A stretch of 64,000 bases of DNA, from NCBI GenBank assembly GCA_030248065.1, contig JASAMV010007225.1:1-64000 (forward strand), in the 5' to 3' direction. This document shows, piece by piece, positions 15,101 to 24,800 of this stretch; positions within the stretch are counted from its first letter, which is position 1; every line of letters begins with the position of its first letter. This DNA is from Rhynchonema sp. JSB1_4 (lineage: Eukaryota > Nematoda > Chromadorea > Monhysterida > Xyalidae). The position numbers and the translations under genes were made by a program. The notes under the pieces were generated by a model that was not told where the DNA came from, did no database searches, and saw nothing but the letters and a program-made list of their open reading frames with translations.

Positions 15101-18100
15101 TTGAACAAACGCGCAAAACTCTGCCGCGGCACCGTGGCGTCGTTGCGCGTCAGCGTGCATGGATCGAGTTGGAATAGAACCTGCACTGGTGTATATATAT
15201 AGGCGGCGTAAGAAAAGCAATTTCGATGACCCGGAAGGACTCGAACCTCCGACCTCCCAGCCACCAGACCTGGATAGCCAGTTGCTCTACCAATTGAGCT
15301 ACGGGAACGCGGTCTGGCTGGGCCTATATTCGCTGATTAGATCAATTCGGGGCGATAAACCGGTAGAATTTCACTTTCGCTTCGAATATCAAGTTCTAAC
15401 AACATTTATTCAATTCATGTTCAGTTTTTTTCGGTAACGGAGCTATTTCGTTAGATCGCAAACGCAATTAAATCATAAGCACCTATGTCATCCCTATGCA
15501 CGATTTTGGAAACATTTTCGCGTTTCGGTTGTTCAGTGTGACGGACGTCAAACACTGCTGCAAAACTAAAGGAACAGAGACAAAGTCGTCTTCCAGACAA
15601 AAAGTAGGTGAAATGATACGAGACCGGCCACCGTGGATTTCTATACCATACTTCGTAACTTTCTTCATCCGGAGTGGATGAATTATCAGATTTACGCGCA
15701 TTAAAGCAACAACATAAGCTTTTTTTCTATTTTGTCCAATAAAAGGGCCTAAATTTATTTTCCACTCACCCAGCTGGTGGCCCGAACGTAGATGAAATAA
15801 TGTGGCATTTTGAAATAATCAATCCACCTTTTCATCGGTGCGTGTTGTCCGCTTAGCGACCAGTCTGTAGGATTTCGGCGGCTGATTGCTGGCAACATTG
15901 CTCATGTACGAGTTCTGAGCGCTCAACATGCCCGGCGGTGGGGGTGGGTAACCGGTCATTGACGTGGTCGAACCGTGTTGTTGCATGGCGCGTAGTTTGG
16001 AGATGGTCGGTTTGCGATGTTGGGGCGCGTCGCCGTGCGAATCGGGACTGATGGAGGATAATGGGGAAAGGGGCGATGTGTCCTCCTGAAACATCAAATT
16101 GAGGATAATAGTTTTGTCGTCAAATCAAGCAACAATACATGAGCACCAAATGAACGCGAGAAATAATACATGTGATTTGATGAAAAGATTTGACGCGGGG
16201 ATTTGACGACATTACTATTAGCCCAAGTTGGCAGATTGGGGGATGGCAAAAAATGTGACGTCCAACTGGTCCGTATGAAATTTTTTTCCACTAATCATGG
16301 CGAACAAAATCCAGTGTCTGATACAATTCACAATTGTCAGCAACATTTCACCGACCTCGATCGCGAGAAAATGGTCGGTGGCCAAATGTTTGAATCTGAA
16401 CCGTTCCTGCCATCGCGCCGGCCCGCCGCGCACCGGGTCTTCGGTCACAACCTGGGCGGTAAAAGTAAAAATAAAACAAATACAATAAAGCAGCGAAATC
16501 ATGACATGCGGGAAAATGTTCGTCAGAAAAAATACTGTCCATGCAGTCTGACCAGTCGGTGAAAACATTGCGCAACGCACATCACAGCGTTGGCAAAAAC
16601 AAACAAGAAAACGCTGTGCCCCGCTCGCACACGCAAGACACCAATATTCCAAACTCAACTCAGTTCGGGCGCGCCCATGTAGGCCAGGGCCAGGGCCGGG
16701 GCCGGGGCCGGGGCCATGAAAAATAATCTATGTCCGAGGCCCTGGCCCCGGCCCTGGCCTACATGGGCGCACCGACAGGGCCGGGGCCGGGGCCGGGGCC
16801 GGTGCGAAATATTTTTCTGGATAGCAGACGTCAGAACTACAGGGTTGTCAATAATCCAACATTGGTTTCGTATACATATGCAGCTGTGCGTGTGTGTTCG
16901 TGTTGGGTGTGCTGTTGCCTGATGTATCAAGGGCACGGTCATTTTGGGGTTTTATTTAGGTTATGCATATGTATTTGTTCAAGCAAATTAATATAAAGCT
17001 GTTTATTCTTAAAAATACTGGCTGATGAAAAGTCACCAGATGACATAAATTGTTTGAGCAACCACAGTAAACGACATGACCAGGGTTGGGCAAAAAACGT
17101 TTTTTTCCGAAAAATCGTTTTTTTTAAAAACGTTTTTTTTTAAAAAATAACGTTTTTTTTAAAACGCCCAGATGACCAAAATATGCCACCAAAAAAATTG
17201 GAAAACGCTCATGTTGGGAAGAAAACGTGGTTAAATGAAGTAATTCTATGTGTTCTGAGGCAAAATAAACGGGTTTCAACCCTTTTCTAGCGAGTTCTTA
17301 AGATCCCATAGCAGACCCGAATCATGGGACCAACTTTGGCTGGGGTCATCATTGAAAATCAAACTCCGTATATCGACGTATCTCGACAAAGTAAAAGTTG
17401 GTCGAAAATTTTTTGAAAAAATGGGACAAAAAATTGATTTTCCTTGATGATCAGGGTACTTTCCCTGAAAAATCAGGGAAATCAAGGAAATTCAGGATTT
17501 AAAAAAAACGAAAAACGAGCCAGGCGTTTTTTTTTAAAAAAACGTCGTTTTTTTAAGAAAAAACGCCGTCGTTTTTTTTTTGCCCAACCCTGGACATGAC
17601 TGCGCGATATTCGAGTAACCTATAATTCAACCAATAAGCGAAAAGCGCACGTCGTGTACGTGCACGTTCAAAAGCGGACTATATGTGTATAATTGCGGGT
17701 AGAAGTTCAGTGTTTTGTCAACAATGTTTCAAACTGCAGCCTGAATTTGCAATTTGCAAATTTGTATGATCTAAAGAAAAACACAAGACAGCGATGCCCT
17801 TGATAAATCAGGCAATAGCGCACCAAACGTGAAAACGCACGCACAGATGCATACACGAAACCAATGTTGGTTTATTGACAACCCTGTAGTTGAAACGTCG
17901 CCTATCCAGAAAAATGTTTCGCACCGGCCCCGGCCCCGGCCCTGTCGGTGCGCCCATGTAGGCCAGGGCCGGGGCCGGGGCCAGGGCCTCGGACATAGAT
18001 TATTTTTCATGGCCCCGGCCCTGGCCCTGGCCTACATGGGCGCGCCCTTCACACCTACATAGGTACCTGAACTTGCCACAACGCGCGCGATGATGTCGCA

Positions 18101-21100
18101 TCCACAGTGCTAGTGCGATTGGTCTGTCGCAAAAACACGTATTCCTCGTTGTTGTACGTGTCCAGCGTGAGAAAGGCTTGCAGATCGGCGTGGAACAGAC
18201 GCACAACGTCGCCCTGATTAATCAAGTTCATTATTGATTGATTCCGGATTGAGAGGGTTTTGCTTCCATTGTATATTCGATGTCCTACTCCGAGGTGAAC
18301 GGTAGCACTAGCATGTACTGCACGTTTTCTGTGATTCGACATCGCAACCAGATGCAATATGCAACTCCGATAAAAAAACGTAAATGGTTTACATTCAGTC
18401 TTTGTTAAACCCGATGTTCATACACAAATTTGAAACGAACACTTTTCAGAATGTCCGATCCAGTCTCGTTGTACTGCAGGAAGAGTAGCACTTGCCACGA
18501 GGTCGTCGCGTTTTGGCAGTTCACCTGAAAACACAAGTTCCATAACACAAGTTCCACAAATTCACACAAAAACTTTTAACTTATTACGACCGAAATGGTT
18601 ACAACAGGGCCCTTTTAAACCACGCGTCGTCGACCAAAGTCTGGCTCACGACAATATTTTCTGAATTCAGCGAGAAATCTACGAAAAAACATGCCTCTAA
18701 AAAAAGTTTCCAGACAGCTGCAGTGTTTTTCGGTTATTTCTGTTTTTCCACCTCCAGAAAACCGTCGAAAAAACCGTTTCTTTTTTCATCCGCAACCATA
18801 CGCTTAATAAGTTCTGTCAACACACTAGGGCTAATCAGGAATCATTACAACACCAGAATATCCAATAATTCCGCCATGAAAACGCACCTCCTGTGCATCG
18901 GGTGAATCTGGCAGCGTGTGTGGACTGACGTGCAGCTGGTATTTGGCATGTCCAGTGGGTGGTGCCATGTTGGAGAAGGGCACTAGACAAACACGGTCAC
19001 CGACAACAACCTGTGTGAATCAAGTTAGCGCAAGTTGCTGTTTGGGTGAGCGTGTCTCGTTAGTTTCTGACTGATCGGTTTTGCGACGCAAACGGGATCC
19101 CGAAGCACGTACACAGTGTCGAATCAGCAAAAAATTTCAAAATTAATACCGATAACGCGCACTGAGACCGAATTACGATCCTGGATGTTTATGGTCTTGC
19201 TTTTGATCCGGAACGCAAGATGCAGTCGCAACCCTAGTTGTAGCCAATCATGCATACTGTATCCAGTGAGCGTTTGTTGCCAGACCCAAAAAAATCAAAA
19301 CCCAACCAAAAAATGTTGAACGTGGTCAATACTGAACACTAGTCATGTCGAAAAAACCGTTCACGACACCAAAAACATAAAGAGAGATGTGTACTGTTCG
19401 CAGGCACTTACGTTATCGCCGAACGCACAATGTTTGTACGCCGGTTCGACGACAAACCACGACCCCTCATTCCCATCTTTGTCCAACACAACACGCATCG
19501 CGTTGCGCTCAACTTTGGCCGGCTCGCGTTTGTGCACTGTGACGAACTTGTCCGTCTTTTTGTGTTTCAGCTGCAACCCGAAGGAGTGCTCTCGGCTTGT
19601 TGGAAAACGAAAACAGTTTGCTTTGCGTTAAAAGCCGGCCCACTTCAAACGTCAGTCCTTGAAACCAACTAATCCTCAACAAGCCAAACCACACTTTGTG
19701 TGCCGTGGTTTTGAGAAAAAATCATTATCCCCTAACAAGTTTACCGTCCTGCTAATTCAGCAGTATTATACTGTATGTTCAAAGTCTGAGAGCTGATACC
19801 TTACAACAGCACCGGTGCGCGCGAACACCGAAACATGAGAGCGCCATAACCTCTCTAAGGGCGGACTTAGGTTGAACACGGAAACCGGAACACGGAAATA
19901 TTTCCGTGTTCCGTGAATATTTTGGAGAATCACGGAACACGGAAATATTTCCGTGTTCTGTGAAAATAAAAAAACACGGAACACGGAAGCCGGAATTATT
20001 TCCGTGCCACGGAAATATTTCCGTGCACGGAAATCCACGAAACTGGTTTGTATGTAAATTATTTCCGTGTTCCGGTTTCCGTGTTCAACCTAAGTTCGCC
20101 CTAAGACGCTACTGGTGTACGTGTGCTGGCGACGCCGACACCCAATTTCATGGTTCCCAACCTGCACTAAATCTCCATACTTCACCATATGTCCGAGCAG
20201 TTTCGCGTACTCTTGTTCGTTCTGCTCCTGCTCTTTTTCGGCCGCAACCTGCAAAGTATGATCGTCACATCATGCGACACCAACAACAGATTAGTGAATA
20301 CAAGCGCCATGCGAATCACGCCTATGCACATAGCAGAATTTTTGTGGTATGATTGGTGTTGTGTATGCACTGCACAGCACACCACAAGCGGATCCAGGAG
20401 GGCCACAGGGCCCTAGACCCCCCTTTGGTCAAACTGTCGTTTCAAAGAGAAAAGGGGGAAATGACCCTTAAATCGCAGTATTTTCACTCTAATACACTTC
20501 AAAGGTCGACTCATATTTTCTACAGTACTTGGCTTAAAATGGCCCAATTATCAACAAGCGCTGGATAAAAACAATTTTGAAAAATCAAAAATGCACTAGA
20601 TGCACGCTGGATTCGCCCCTGCACCCAACCACGCTTGTATACGCGCGGCACATTCTAAATGTCCAAACTTGAATATTGAATTTGACCCACGATTACCGTA
20701 CCCGCAACCGAATGAGCATGTCGCGATCGAAAGTCGACTTATCGCCCGGCACCTGCGAGTGTTTCTGTTCGGTCCAGTACTGTTTCTGCGCCGCGTACCG
20801 ACGGGGCGAACAGATGCGGAACAGACAATCTGAGTGAATAAATCAACAATCAATTATTGTTCAAATCCATCCAATTTGACGACACATATGTAGGTACGAG
20901 AGAGCAGAAGACAGAGCTTTTGCAGATCAAATACCTGCAACCCCAATATAGGCAAACAAGCCATACTTTGCAGACCTGGACCATACCGTATCACCCTAAG
21001 TTCTTACACACTTGAAATGTTTCGGGTTACTGTAGCCACGTCGCGCGTGGCTTGCGTGTGAAAGAGCCAAGATCATGAAACATTTAGCGCGCGTTTGTGT

Positions 21101-22171
21101 GTGTGTTGTTTATCGGCCAACCGCGCGAGACGTGGCTACAGTAACCCGAAACATTTGAAGTGTAAGAATTCAGGGTGATACGGAATCGTCTAGGTCTGCA
21201 AAGCATGGCTGGTTTGCCTCTTCAGTAGTCAAGTTTAACCAAGTCCCGCCCTGCCCACGTAGTGAACTGATTGAGTGAATGACTGCAACAAATGACAACG
21301 AAAAGAAAGATCACACCACCACAATGTTTTATGCATAAACTAGCCTCTGCTCGGTAATGTAGCGTCTGAAAAGCGTCAAGAAACAACGACTACGGCACCT
21401 GATCTCCGTCAGTCTGGCCAAAGCATAAAACTGACGTGTGAGCTTATACCTGTTGGCCAACGCCCCACCAGTAAGCCCAAAGGTAAACTAAGCAGAAGGA
21501 TGAGACGCTGGGACAAAAAGCAGAGTTCACTGTTTTGGATCGTCTTTTGAATGTGCTTAAAAAGGGTGTTAGACTCAGCTCAACAGTCGCCGGCCACCCC
21601 AACTTTACCTCTAAATTTCGGCGGCGGCTCACTGGGCGAGCACGCGTCGCGCTGCACCACCACGCAACGGTCGTCGACCAGCCTGCAAAGTGGCACGCGC
21701 TGATGTTTCATTTCGAGAATCACACACGGGTTGTACGGATGAATTCCAAATGTTTGGTGAACATCCGTTTTCAATTCAGAACCAGCAGCTCAGAATATCA
21801 GTGCCGGGAGCATGAACGCTTGTACTGTACACACACGCGCGCGCAGTATTGTTGCAGGTGGAAAAAACGTTTTTTTTCTGAAAAAACTGGGGAAAAACCG
21901 TCTTTTTCAGTGAAATATGTTTTTCCGGTAAAATTGCAACTACAACACGCAGCATGCACGGAGTTGAGCGCATGACGCATGCGTGTGCTCGTACACGCGC
22001 GACACTAATATTCTAAACACGCTCAACGTCGACAATGCCAGAAATCACACACAGCACCAACCCCATTGTTTCGAGGAATCCGCAACAGCCGGAATCCGAC
22101 GACGAATTGAAGTCGGCATAGAAGCTGACGATGTCGCCGATGTGCAGAAACGTGTGATGTTGCAGACTCAT
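18..22171 (-). CDS. itpr: Inositol 1,4,5-trisphosphate receptor (IP3R), 5' two thirds of the gene
   Basis: Ligand-gated calcium channel of the endoplasmic reticulum that opens when IP3 binds. I assembled 35 coding exons by matching GT/AG boundaries and reading phase. The total is 5,274 nt, exactly 1,758 codons, with no stop. Order of regions: beta-trefoil suppressor domain (residues 1 to about 240), second MIR beta-trefoil (to about 479), helical IP3-binding arm (to about 700), then armadillo-like modulatory repeats. Contact residues known from vertebrate receptors are kept: R284, T286 and R288 in one loop, R570, K574 and R577 in RERQKLIRE, and Y638-R639-K640. The six-helix pore and C terminus (about 900 residues) lie beyond the left edge. 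The start is the first Met of [13 protein letters not shown], which aligns with the family N terminus. Family assignment is very secure against the related ryanodine receptors; exon ends are inferred. Confidence 0.97.
2439..2615. mobile_element. Near-perfect palindromic element, family B, copy 1
   Basis: The two halves are inverted copies of each other almost to the centre: CTCTGACAATTC, ACGCGTTGCCTGATCCGTAA, then GCGTGCACTGGC, then back again. The single strand would form a long hairpin. No coding capacity. It lies in an IP3R intron just upstream (on the coding strand) of exon 31. Confidence 0.9.
3817..4003 (+). mobile_element. 187-bp inverted-repeat element, family A, copy 1
   Basis: Ends are inverted repeats of about 32 bases beginning AGGCAAACTACACCAACATG and ending with its complement. 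The internal sequence contains ATCATCATGCTCC and GAATGTTTCACT. There is no open frame, so it is a non-autonomous MITE. It lies in an IP3R intron. Two more copies occur at 27864 and 29107. Confidence 0.9.
4024..7599 (-). CDS. itpr: IP3R exons 22-29: central modulatory region
   Basis: Coding exons are 7530-7599, 7307-7422, 7041-7139, 6730-6872, 6012-6192, 5347-5580, 4868-5026 and 4024-4224 (residues about 1091-1491). Signatures are [63 protein letters not shown] and YCLCEN-like YTLCENV. Exon 27 carries a Ser/Pro/Ala-rich insert of about 40 residues. The end of exon 22 (donor GTGACG) is the least certain junction, chosen for phase. Introns here hold several copies of the AATATTAGTGCC motif and an 82-bp hairpin (6322-6402). 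Confidence 0.9.
6322..6402. repeat. 82-bp hairpin repeat, copy 1
   Basis: CATATATAGTCTCGTGAAAG faces CCGAAACTATATATG, forming a stem of about 15 bases. Outer blocks GATGCATTGTG and TTTATACTACTCT are shared with the inverted copy at 41449. Confidence 0.75.
8449..11771 (-). CDS. itpr: IP3R exons 16-21: start of the modulatory (armadillo) region
   Basis: Coding exons are 11630-11771, 10632-10858, 10126-10278, 9599-9785, 9016-9223 and 8449-8702 (residues about 700-1090). Signatures are [78 protein letters not shown] and [11 protein letters not shown]. The donor of exon 16 was set at GTAATC after EQQE, because this joins in phase to VYVCW, as in human (EEEVWLTW). The long open frame that continues below 11630 is intron. 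The donor of exon 17 was set after GATAC because it restores the conserved [10 protein letters not shown]. The variable stretch in exon 20-21 is poorly conserved. Confidence 0.92.
9483..9540. repeat. Hairpin of two CTTTTACGCTGGTCG motifs
   Basis: GACCAGCGTAAAAG is followed 18 bases later by ACAACTTTTACGCCGGTC. The stem is about 16 bases. It lies in an IP3R intron downstream of exon 19. Confidence 0.65.
12101..14651 (-). CDS. itpr: IP3R exons 12-15: helical arm of the IP3-binding core
   Basis: Coding exons are 14485-14651, 14014-14161, 12703-12876 and 12101-12273 (residues 480 to about 700). Signatures are [47 protein letters not shown] and VLHNN. R570, K574, R577, Y638, R639 and K640 correspond to phosphate-binding residues R504, K508, R511, Y567, R568 and K569 of mouse IP3R1. 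The pocket therefore looks intact and ligand binding is expected. The intron after exon 13 contains a 420-bp hAT-type element (13349-13768). Confidence 0.95.
13349..13768. mobile_element. hAT-type non-autonomous element, 420 bp
   Basis: Ends read CAGTGGTGTCGTT and AACGACACCACTG, with exact 8-bp duplications CTTGTTTC at 13341-13348 and 13769-13776. The inside is made of repeats of GGATACCGGATACCC. It lies in the IP3R intron between exons 13 and 14. Confidence 0.9.
15010..19010 (-). CDS. itpr: IP3R exons 6-11: MIR/IP3-binding beta-trefoil with a Ser/Pro-rich insert
   Basis: Coding exons are 18888-19010, 18441-18524, 18067-18213, 16356-16451, 15828-16085 and 15010-15180 (residues 187-479). The MIR signatures [28 protein letters not shown] and VLFQLDP are clear. 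R284, T286 and R288 in FLRQTNR match the IP3-contacting loop of mouse IP3R1 (R265, T267, R269). Exon 10 (86 codons) adds a Ser/Pro/Thr-rich stretch of about 70 residues with a run of five prolines. It sits where vertebrate receptors have the SI splice insert. The intron between exons 8 and 9 carries the 1.4 kb foldback element, and that between exons 10 and 11 carries the tRNA-like sequence. Confidence 0.94.
15227..15308 (-). tRNA. tRNA-like sequence, probably a pseudogene or tRNA-derived repeat
   Basis: On the minus strand the 82 bases show a perfect internal promoter: an A box reading TAGCTCAATTGG with the D stem GCTC/GAGC, and a B box reading GGTTCGAGTCC with the T stem GGAGG/CCTTC. The inner four pairs of the acceptor stem (CCCG/CGGG) are present, but the outer three pair badly. 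The anticodon arm does not form normally: ACTGG finds CCAGG only four bases later, followed by about 20 unexplained bases. I therefore cannot name an amino acid. It could be a tRNA with an unusual intron, a decayed tRNA, or the head of a SINE. It lies in an IP3R intron, between exons 10 and 11. Confidence 0.55.
16108..16224. mobile_element. Short element, family C, copy 1
   Basis: About 115 bp starting with TTTTGTCGTCAAATCAAGCA and ending TTTGACGACATTACTATTAG. The ends are inverted repeats built on GTCGTCAAATC. Also present at 31978 and 35464. It lies in the IP3R intron just upstream of exon 10. Confidence 0.85.
16668..18047. mobile_element. 1.4 kb foldback element with GGGGCC-rich arms
   Basis: Two inverted arms (about 16668-16934 and 17795-18047) match from GGGCGCGCCCATGTAGGCC inward through CCAACATTGGTTTC to the CCCTTGATA block. 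Each arm has runs of GGGCCA/GGGGCC units and the complement. Three-base TTC repeats lie at both outer ends. The middle holds a separate hAT-type element (17081-17592). The arms give long open frames rich in Gly, Pro and Arg that are artefacts of the hexamer. It lies in the IP3R intron between exons 8 and 9. Confidence 0.85.
17081..17592. mobile_element. hAT-type non-autonomous element inside the foldback
   Basis: Terminal inverted repeats CAGGGTTGGGCAAAAAACG are flanked by an exact 8-bp target duplication GACATGAC (17073-17080 and 17593-17600). CAG-starting ends and 8-bp duplications are hallmarks of hAT transposons. The inside is full of CGTTTTTTT runs near both ends and has no open frame. 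Confidence 0.9.
19412..22171 (-). CDS. itpr: IP3R exons 1-5: N-terminal suppressor beta-trefoil
   Basis: Coding exons are 22062-22171, 21609-21682, 20702-20829, 20162-20248 and 19412-19570 (residues 1-186). Visible family signatures are [46 protein letters not shown] and NEGSWF. This domain lowers IP3 affinity and couples binding to gating in the family. The exon carrying the ATG seems to start at 22200 after an AG at 22201-22202, so an upstream non-coding exon is likely. That acceptor is a copy of the TGATGTTTCAG motif discussed in the findings. Introns here hold two inverted-repeat elements (19856-20105 and 20950-21219). Confidence 0.94.
19856..20105. mobile_element. Palindromic element with CACGGAAATA repeats
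   Basis: Outer ends read GGGCGGACTTAGGTTGAACA and its near-complement. Inside, ACACGGAAAT and its complement alternate about ten times, forming many nested hairpins. Related ends occur at 22361 and 47725. It lies in the IP3R intron between exons 4 and 5. Confidence 0.85.
20389..20600. repeat. Dispersed repeat, copy 1
   Basis: It shares GGATCCAGG, CACAGGG, CCCCCCTTTGGTCAA, TTTTCACTCTAAT and CACTTCAAAGGTC in the same order with 30821-31117. It looks like part of a transposon; the right end is not clear here. Confidence 0.65.
20950..21219. mobile_element. 270-bp inverted-repeat element
   Basis: Arms of about 105 bases start AGGCAAACAAGCCATACTTT and return as AAGCATGGCTGGTTTGCCT. They include TACTGTAGCCACGTC and its complement. 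The first eight bases equal those of family A, but the rest differs. It lies in the IP3R intron between exons 2 and 3. Confidence 0.85.
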
Positions 22172-22360
22172 TGTGGCGATCGGTCACTTACGTATTGCTG
22201 CTGAAACATCACTGGCATGTAACATAAACCAAAGATTGAGCCTGCCTTGGTCACAGGGCACTGCCATGCACACCAGGTTGGGCTGCTCAGAAAGCCAAAA
22301 TGTTGCACACAGCTTCTTCAGAGTTCTCTTCGAATTGAGCGCAGTAATGTTAGGGCCAGG

Positions 22361-22450
22361 GCGAGCTTAGGTTAAATCCGGAATCCGGAAATAATTTGCA
22401 TACAAAAAGACAAAACATTTCCGGACTCCAGAAATGTTTCCGGAAAACGC
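22361..22450. repeat. Half-element related to 19856-20105
   Basis: It starts AGGGCGAGCTTAGGTTAAAT and continues with TCCGGAAATAATTTGCATAC, matching one arm of the 19856 element in plan but with CCGGAAA in place of CACGGAAA. Only one arm is clear. It lies just upstream of the first IP3R coding exon. Confidence 0.6.
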
Positions 22451-24641
22451 AGAAACTTAAAGAACCACATTCCCACCGTATTTGATAACAATTTCTTTTC
22501 TTGCTGCATTTGTTCAACCAAATACAAACATGAGCACCAGCAAAGACAGTGCGGCATGTTTATGCAGCGCAACGTGACATATTGGCGTAGACCGCCGGGC
22601 CATCAACGTTTACAGAGCAACGAAACGATAAGAGCAGGCACAGAAATCGGATCGCACGGTAGATAAGACATGTTAAAAAAACACAAAAATATTTGCAAGC
22701 GGCCCGGCTGTTTTATCAACAGTGACCGATCGCGGTGTACGTGCGAGACTGCTTTTTCCGCAAACATCTATTTTTGTCGATCAATCTTCAGAAGCAAAAT
22801 AACAATGGATGCTTATTCAATCAGTTGGTTGACGACGTTTCTTGCAACTGCTACATGCTGCAAGTACGTCAGAAATTATGCATATCAGTGTCGTACCATC
22901 TGATCCGCGCCAGCGCATTTCTCAAGAAATATGACAAACAATGTTATCAAATCGAGAGCAGTAATTTGACTTCACTAAACAACAAACTATGATCCAAGAA
23001 AACACAATTTTATGAAACCCTAAAACATCATCAACAACAAAAATAAAGAAAATAAAAATCAGCATAAAACAGGAGTGATGCTATCTTTGGTATAAGCCGT
23101 GTTACGTGCCGGTGTGTGACGTCGTCACGTCACAAGTGTGTGAGCAGTGCAACCGGAAGGTACGATGTTATCAAAATGTGGAATGGAGGCAGTCGACAAC
23201 AACAAGAACTATGGTATGACAGTTGTTCAGGTTTTCACAAAACATACCAGAGCACTACCATGTCAATAGGGCGCATATGAGGGAGACAAGAGCAAGTTTT
23301 TTTGCTGATAGAGCGACAAGAAGACTCTCCACAGAACATTGCAAGACACAACAGAACCGTTTGTTATGTATCTGATTCGGTTATGAAAGTGGAGAAACCA
23401 CATCAATTAGAATAACGAATAGAATTCGCATGCGACATGCAAAAGTGATATCATATCATATCAATCAAATACTAACGAATAGCTTACACGAGTTTTCGGG
23501 ACACGACGCCCCATCATTGACGAAAAAAGAAATGTGAAACAGCCATGCAGCAAACACGCACAAGTATATTGAGCGCGTTTTTATGCCTGATCTGCCAACA
23601 GATGAGATCAAAATAGTTGCTTATCGATGTTCAGTTTAGAGCACAGTTTGGACGTTGGACCAACGTTTTTTGCATAAATACGGTCGGTCAGCGAATAATG
23701 TCAATGATCTTATCCGGAGGTTCACAAGTTGCTACGACTGGCTCTTGCATGTAGCAGCGGCGGTGATGATCTCACCAAACCTAGATCTATGCAATGGTGT
23801 GAAAAGTTTCTGCACGTTGGTACAAGCGAACAACCAACACAACACAGTCCACACATTACTCAGTCACGCAGACAGACTAGACGGTGGTGTGCGTGTTTGG
23901 ACTGACCAAAAACCAGCCAAAACTTTCTCAATATATGCGCACACTTTCTATTGATGGACCGATGCAATATGTTGTTATACAAGTCAATACATACAGCATG
24001 CGAGCGTTATATTGATGCATTATGTAACATAAAGTCATACTCTTGCAACCGCTTGAGACGACGGATAATATCATGAATAACCCAGGCAAGTTGCAAACAG
24101 TTGTGGTCGGTCCGGTGACCCATCTGGATTTGCGAGCGTTCGTGTATAGAATCAGCCCAATCGCCTTGATTCTCAGGCTACAAAGTCCCGAAGTCACCTA
24201 GTTTCAATGTTAGCCAGTTCTCACATATGTACTCAGAAAATATACACATAAACCTGTTCACAGTGAATGTATTTGCCAAGACAGACGAGACGTTATGTCG
24301 CTGTGCACGCTACAACTAGATGCGGATACACAAAGTTCACCAACACCGATTTACTGGTTGGGTTATTCAGTAGCATGTGATCATCAGAAATAATAAGGTG
24401 CATTGAACATGTGTGGTTGTTGTAAGAAAGGAACAAACCCGTTCATCAAACCGTTCGTGTTACGCAATGTGCACCCACACACACACTTCGAAAATGTCAC
24501 CGCCAATTGGTATCGGGCTGCTGAAAACTCTGGAAACGGTGAACAAAATTTGAGAAAACTGAACAGCATACAGGTTCAAATCTGAAAACGTGTCAATTAC
24601 TCAGTGCACATGGGCAGTTAGGTATGTAGTGCAGTAACATT

Positions 24642-24800
24642 GGAATATCAGTGCCACGCATGCAGGCACAGGAGCCATCATGTGACACAGCTGGCTCACA
24701 GTTCTGCACCAAAAGTCAGTCTTTGAGTCCGTCCCACAACTGAGAGCAGACTGGGTGCACCGGACAGTACCTGAACTTACACGCGCAGTACCAATATTCC
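24642..24800. mobile_element. Short element bounded by the AATATTAGTGCC motif
   Basis: The left end GGAATATCAGTGCCACGCA and the right end CACGCGCAGTACCAATATTCC are inverted over about 20 bases. This suggests that the dispersed 18-mer motif is, at least here, a transposon end. It lies between IP3R and CLASP. Confidence 0.6.

Noticed and set aside
16655..18062. Open frames rich in Gly, Pro and Arg on both strands
   Set aside because: They are translations of GGGGCC/GGCCCC repeats in the foldback arms, with no splice links or domains.
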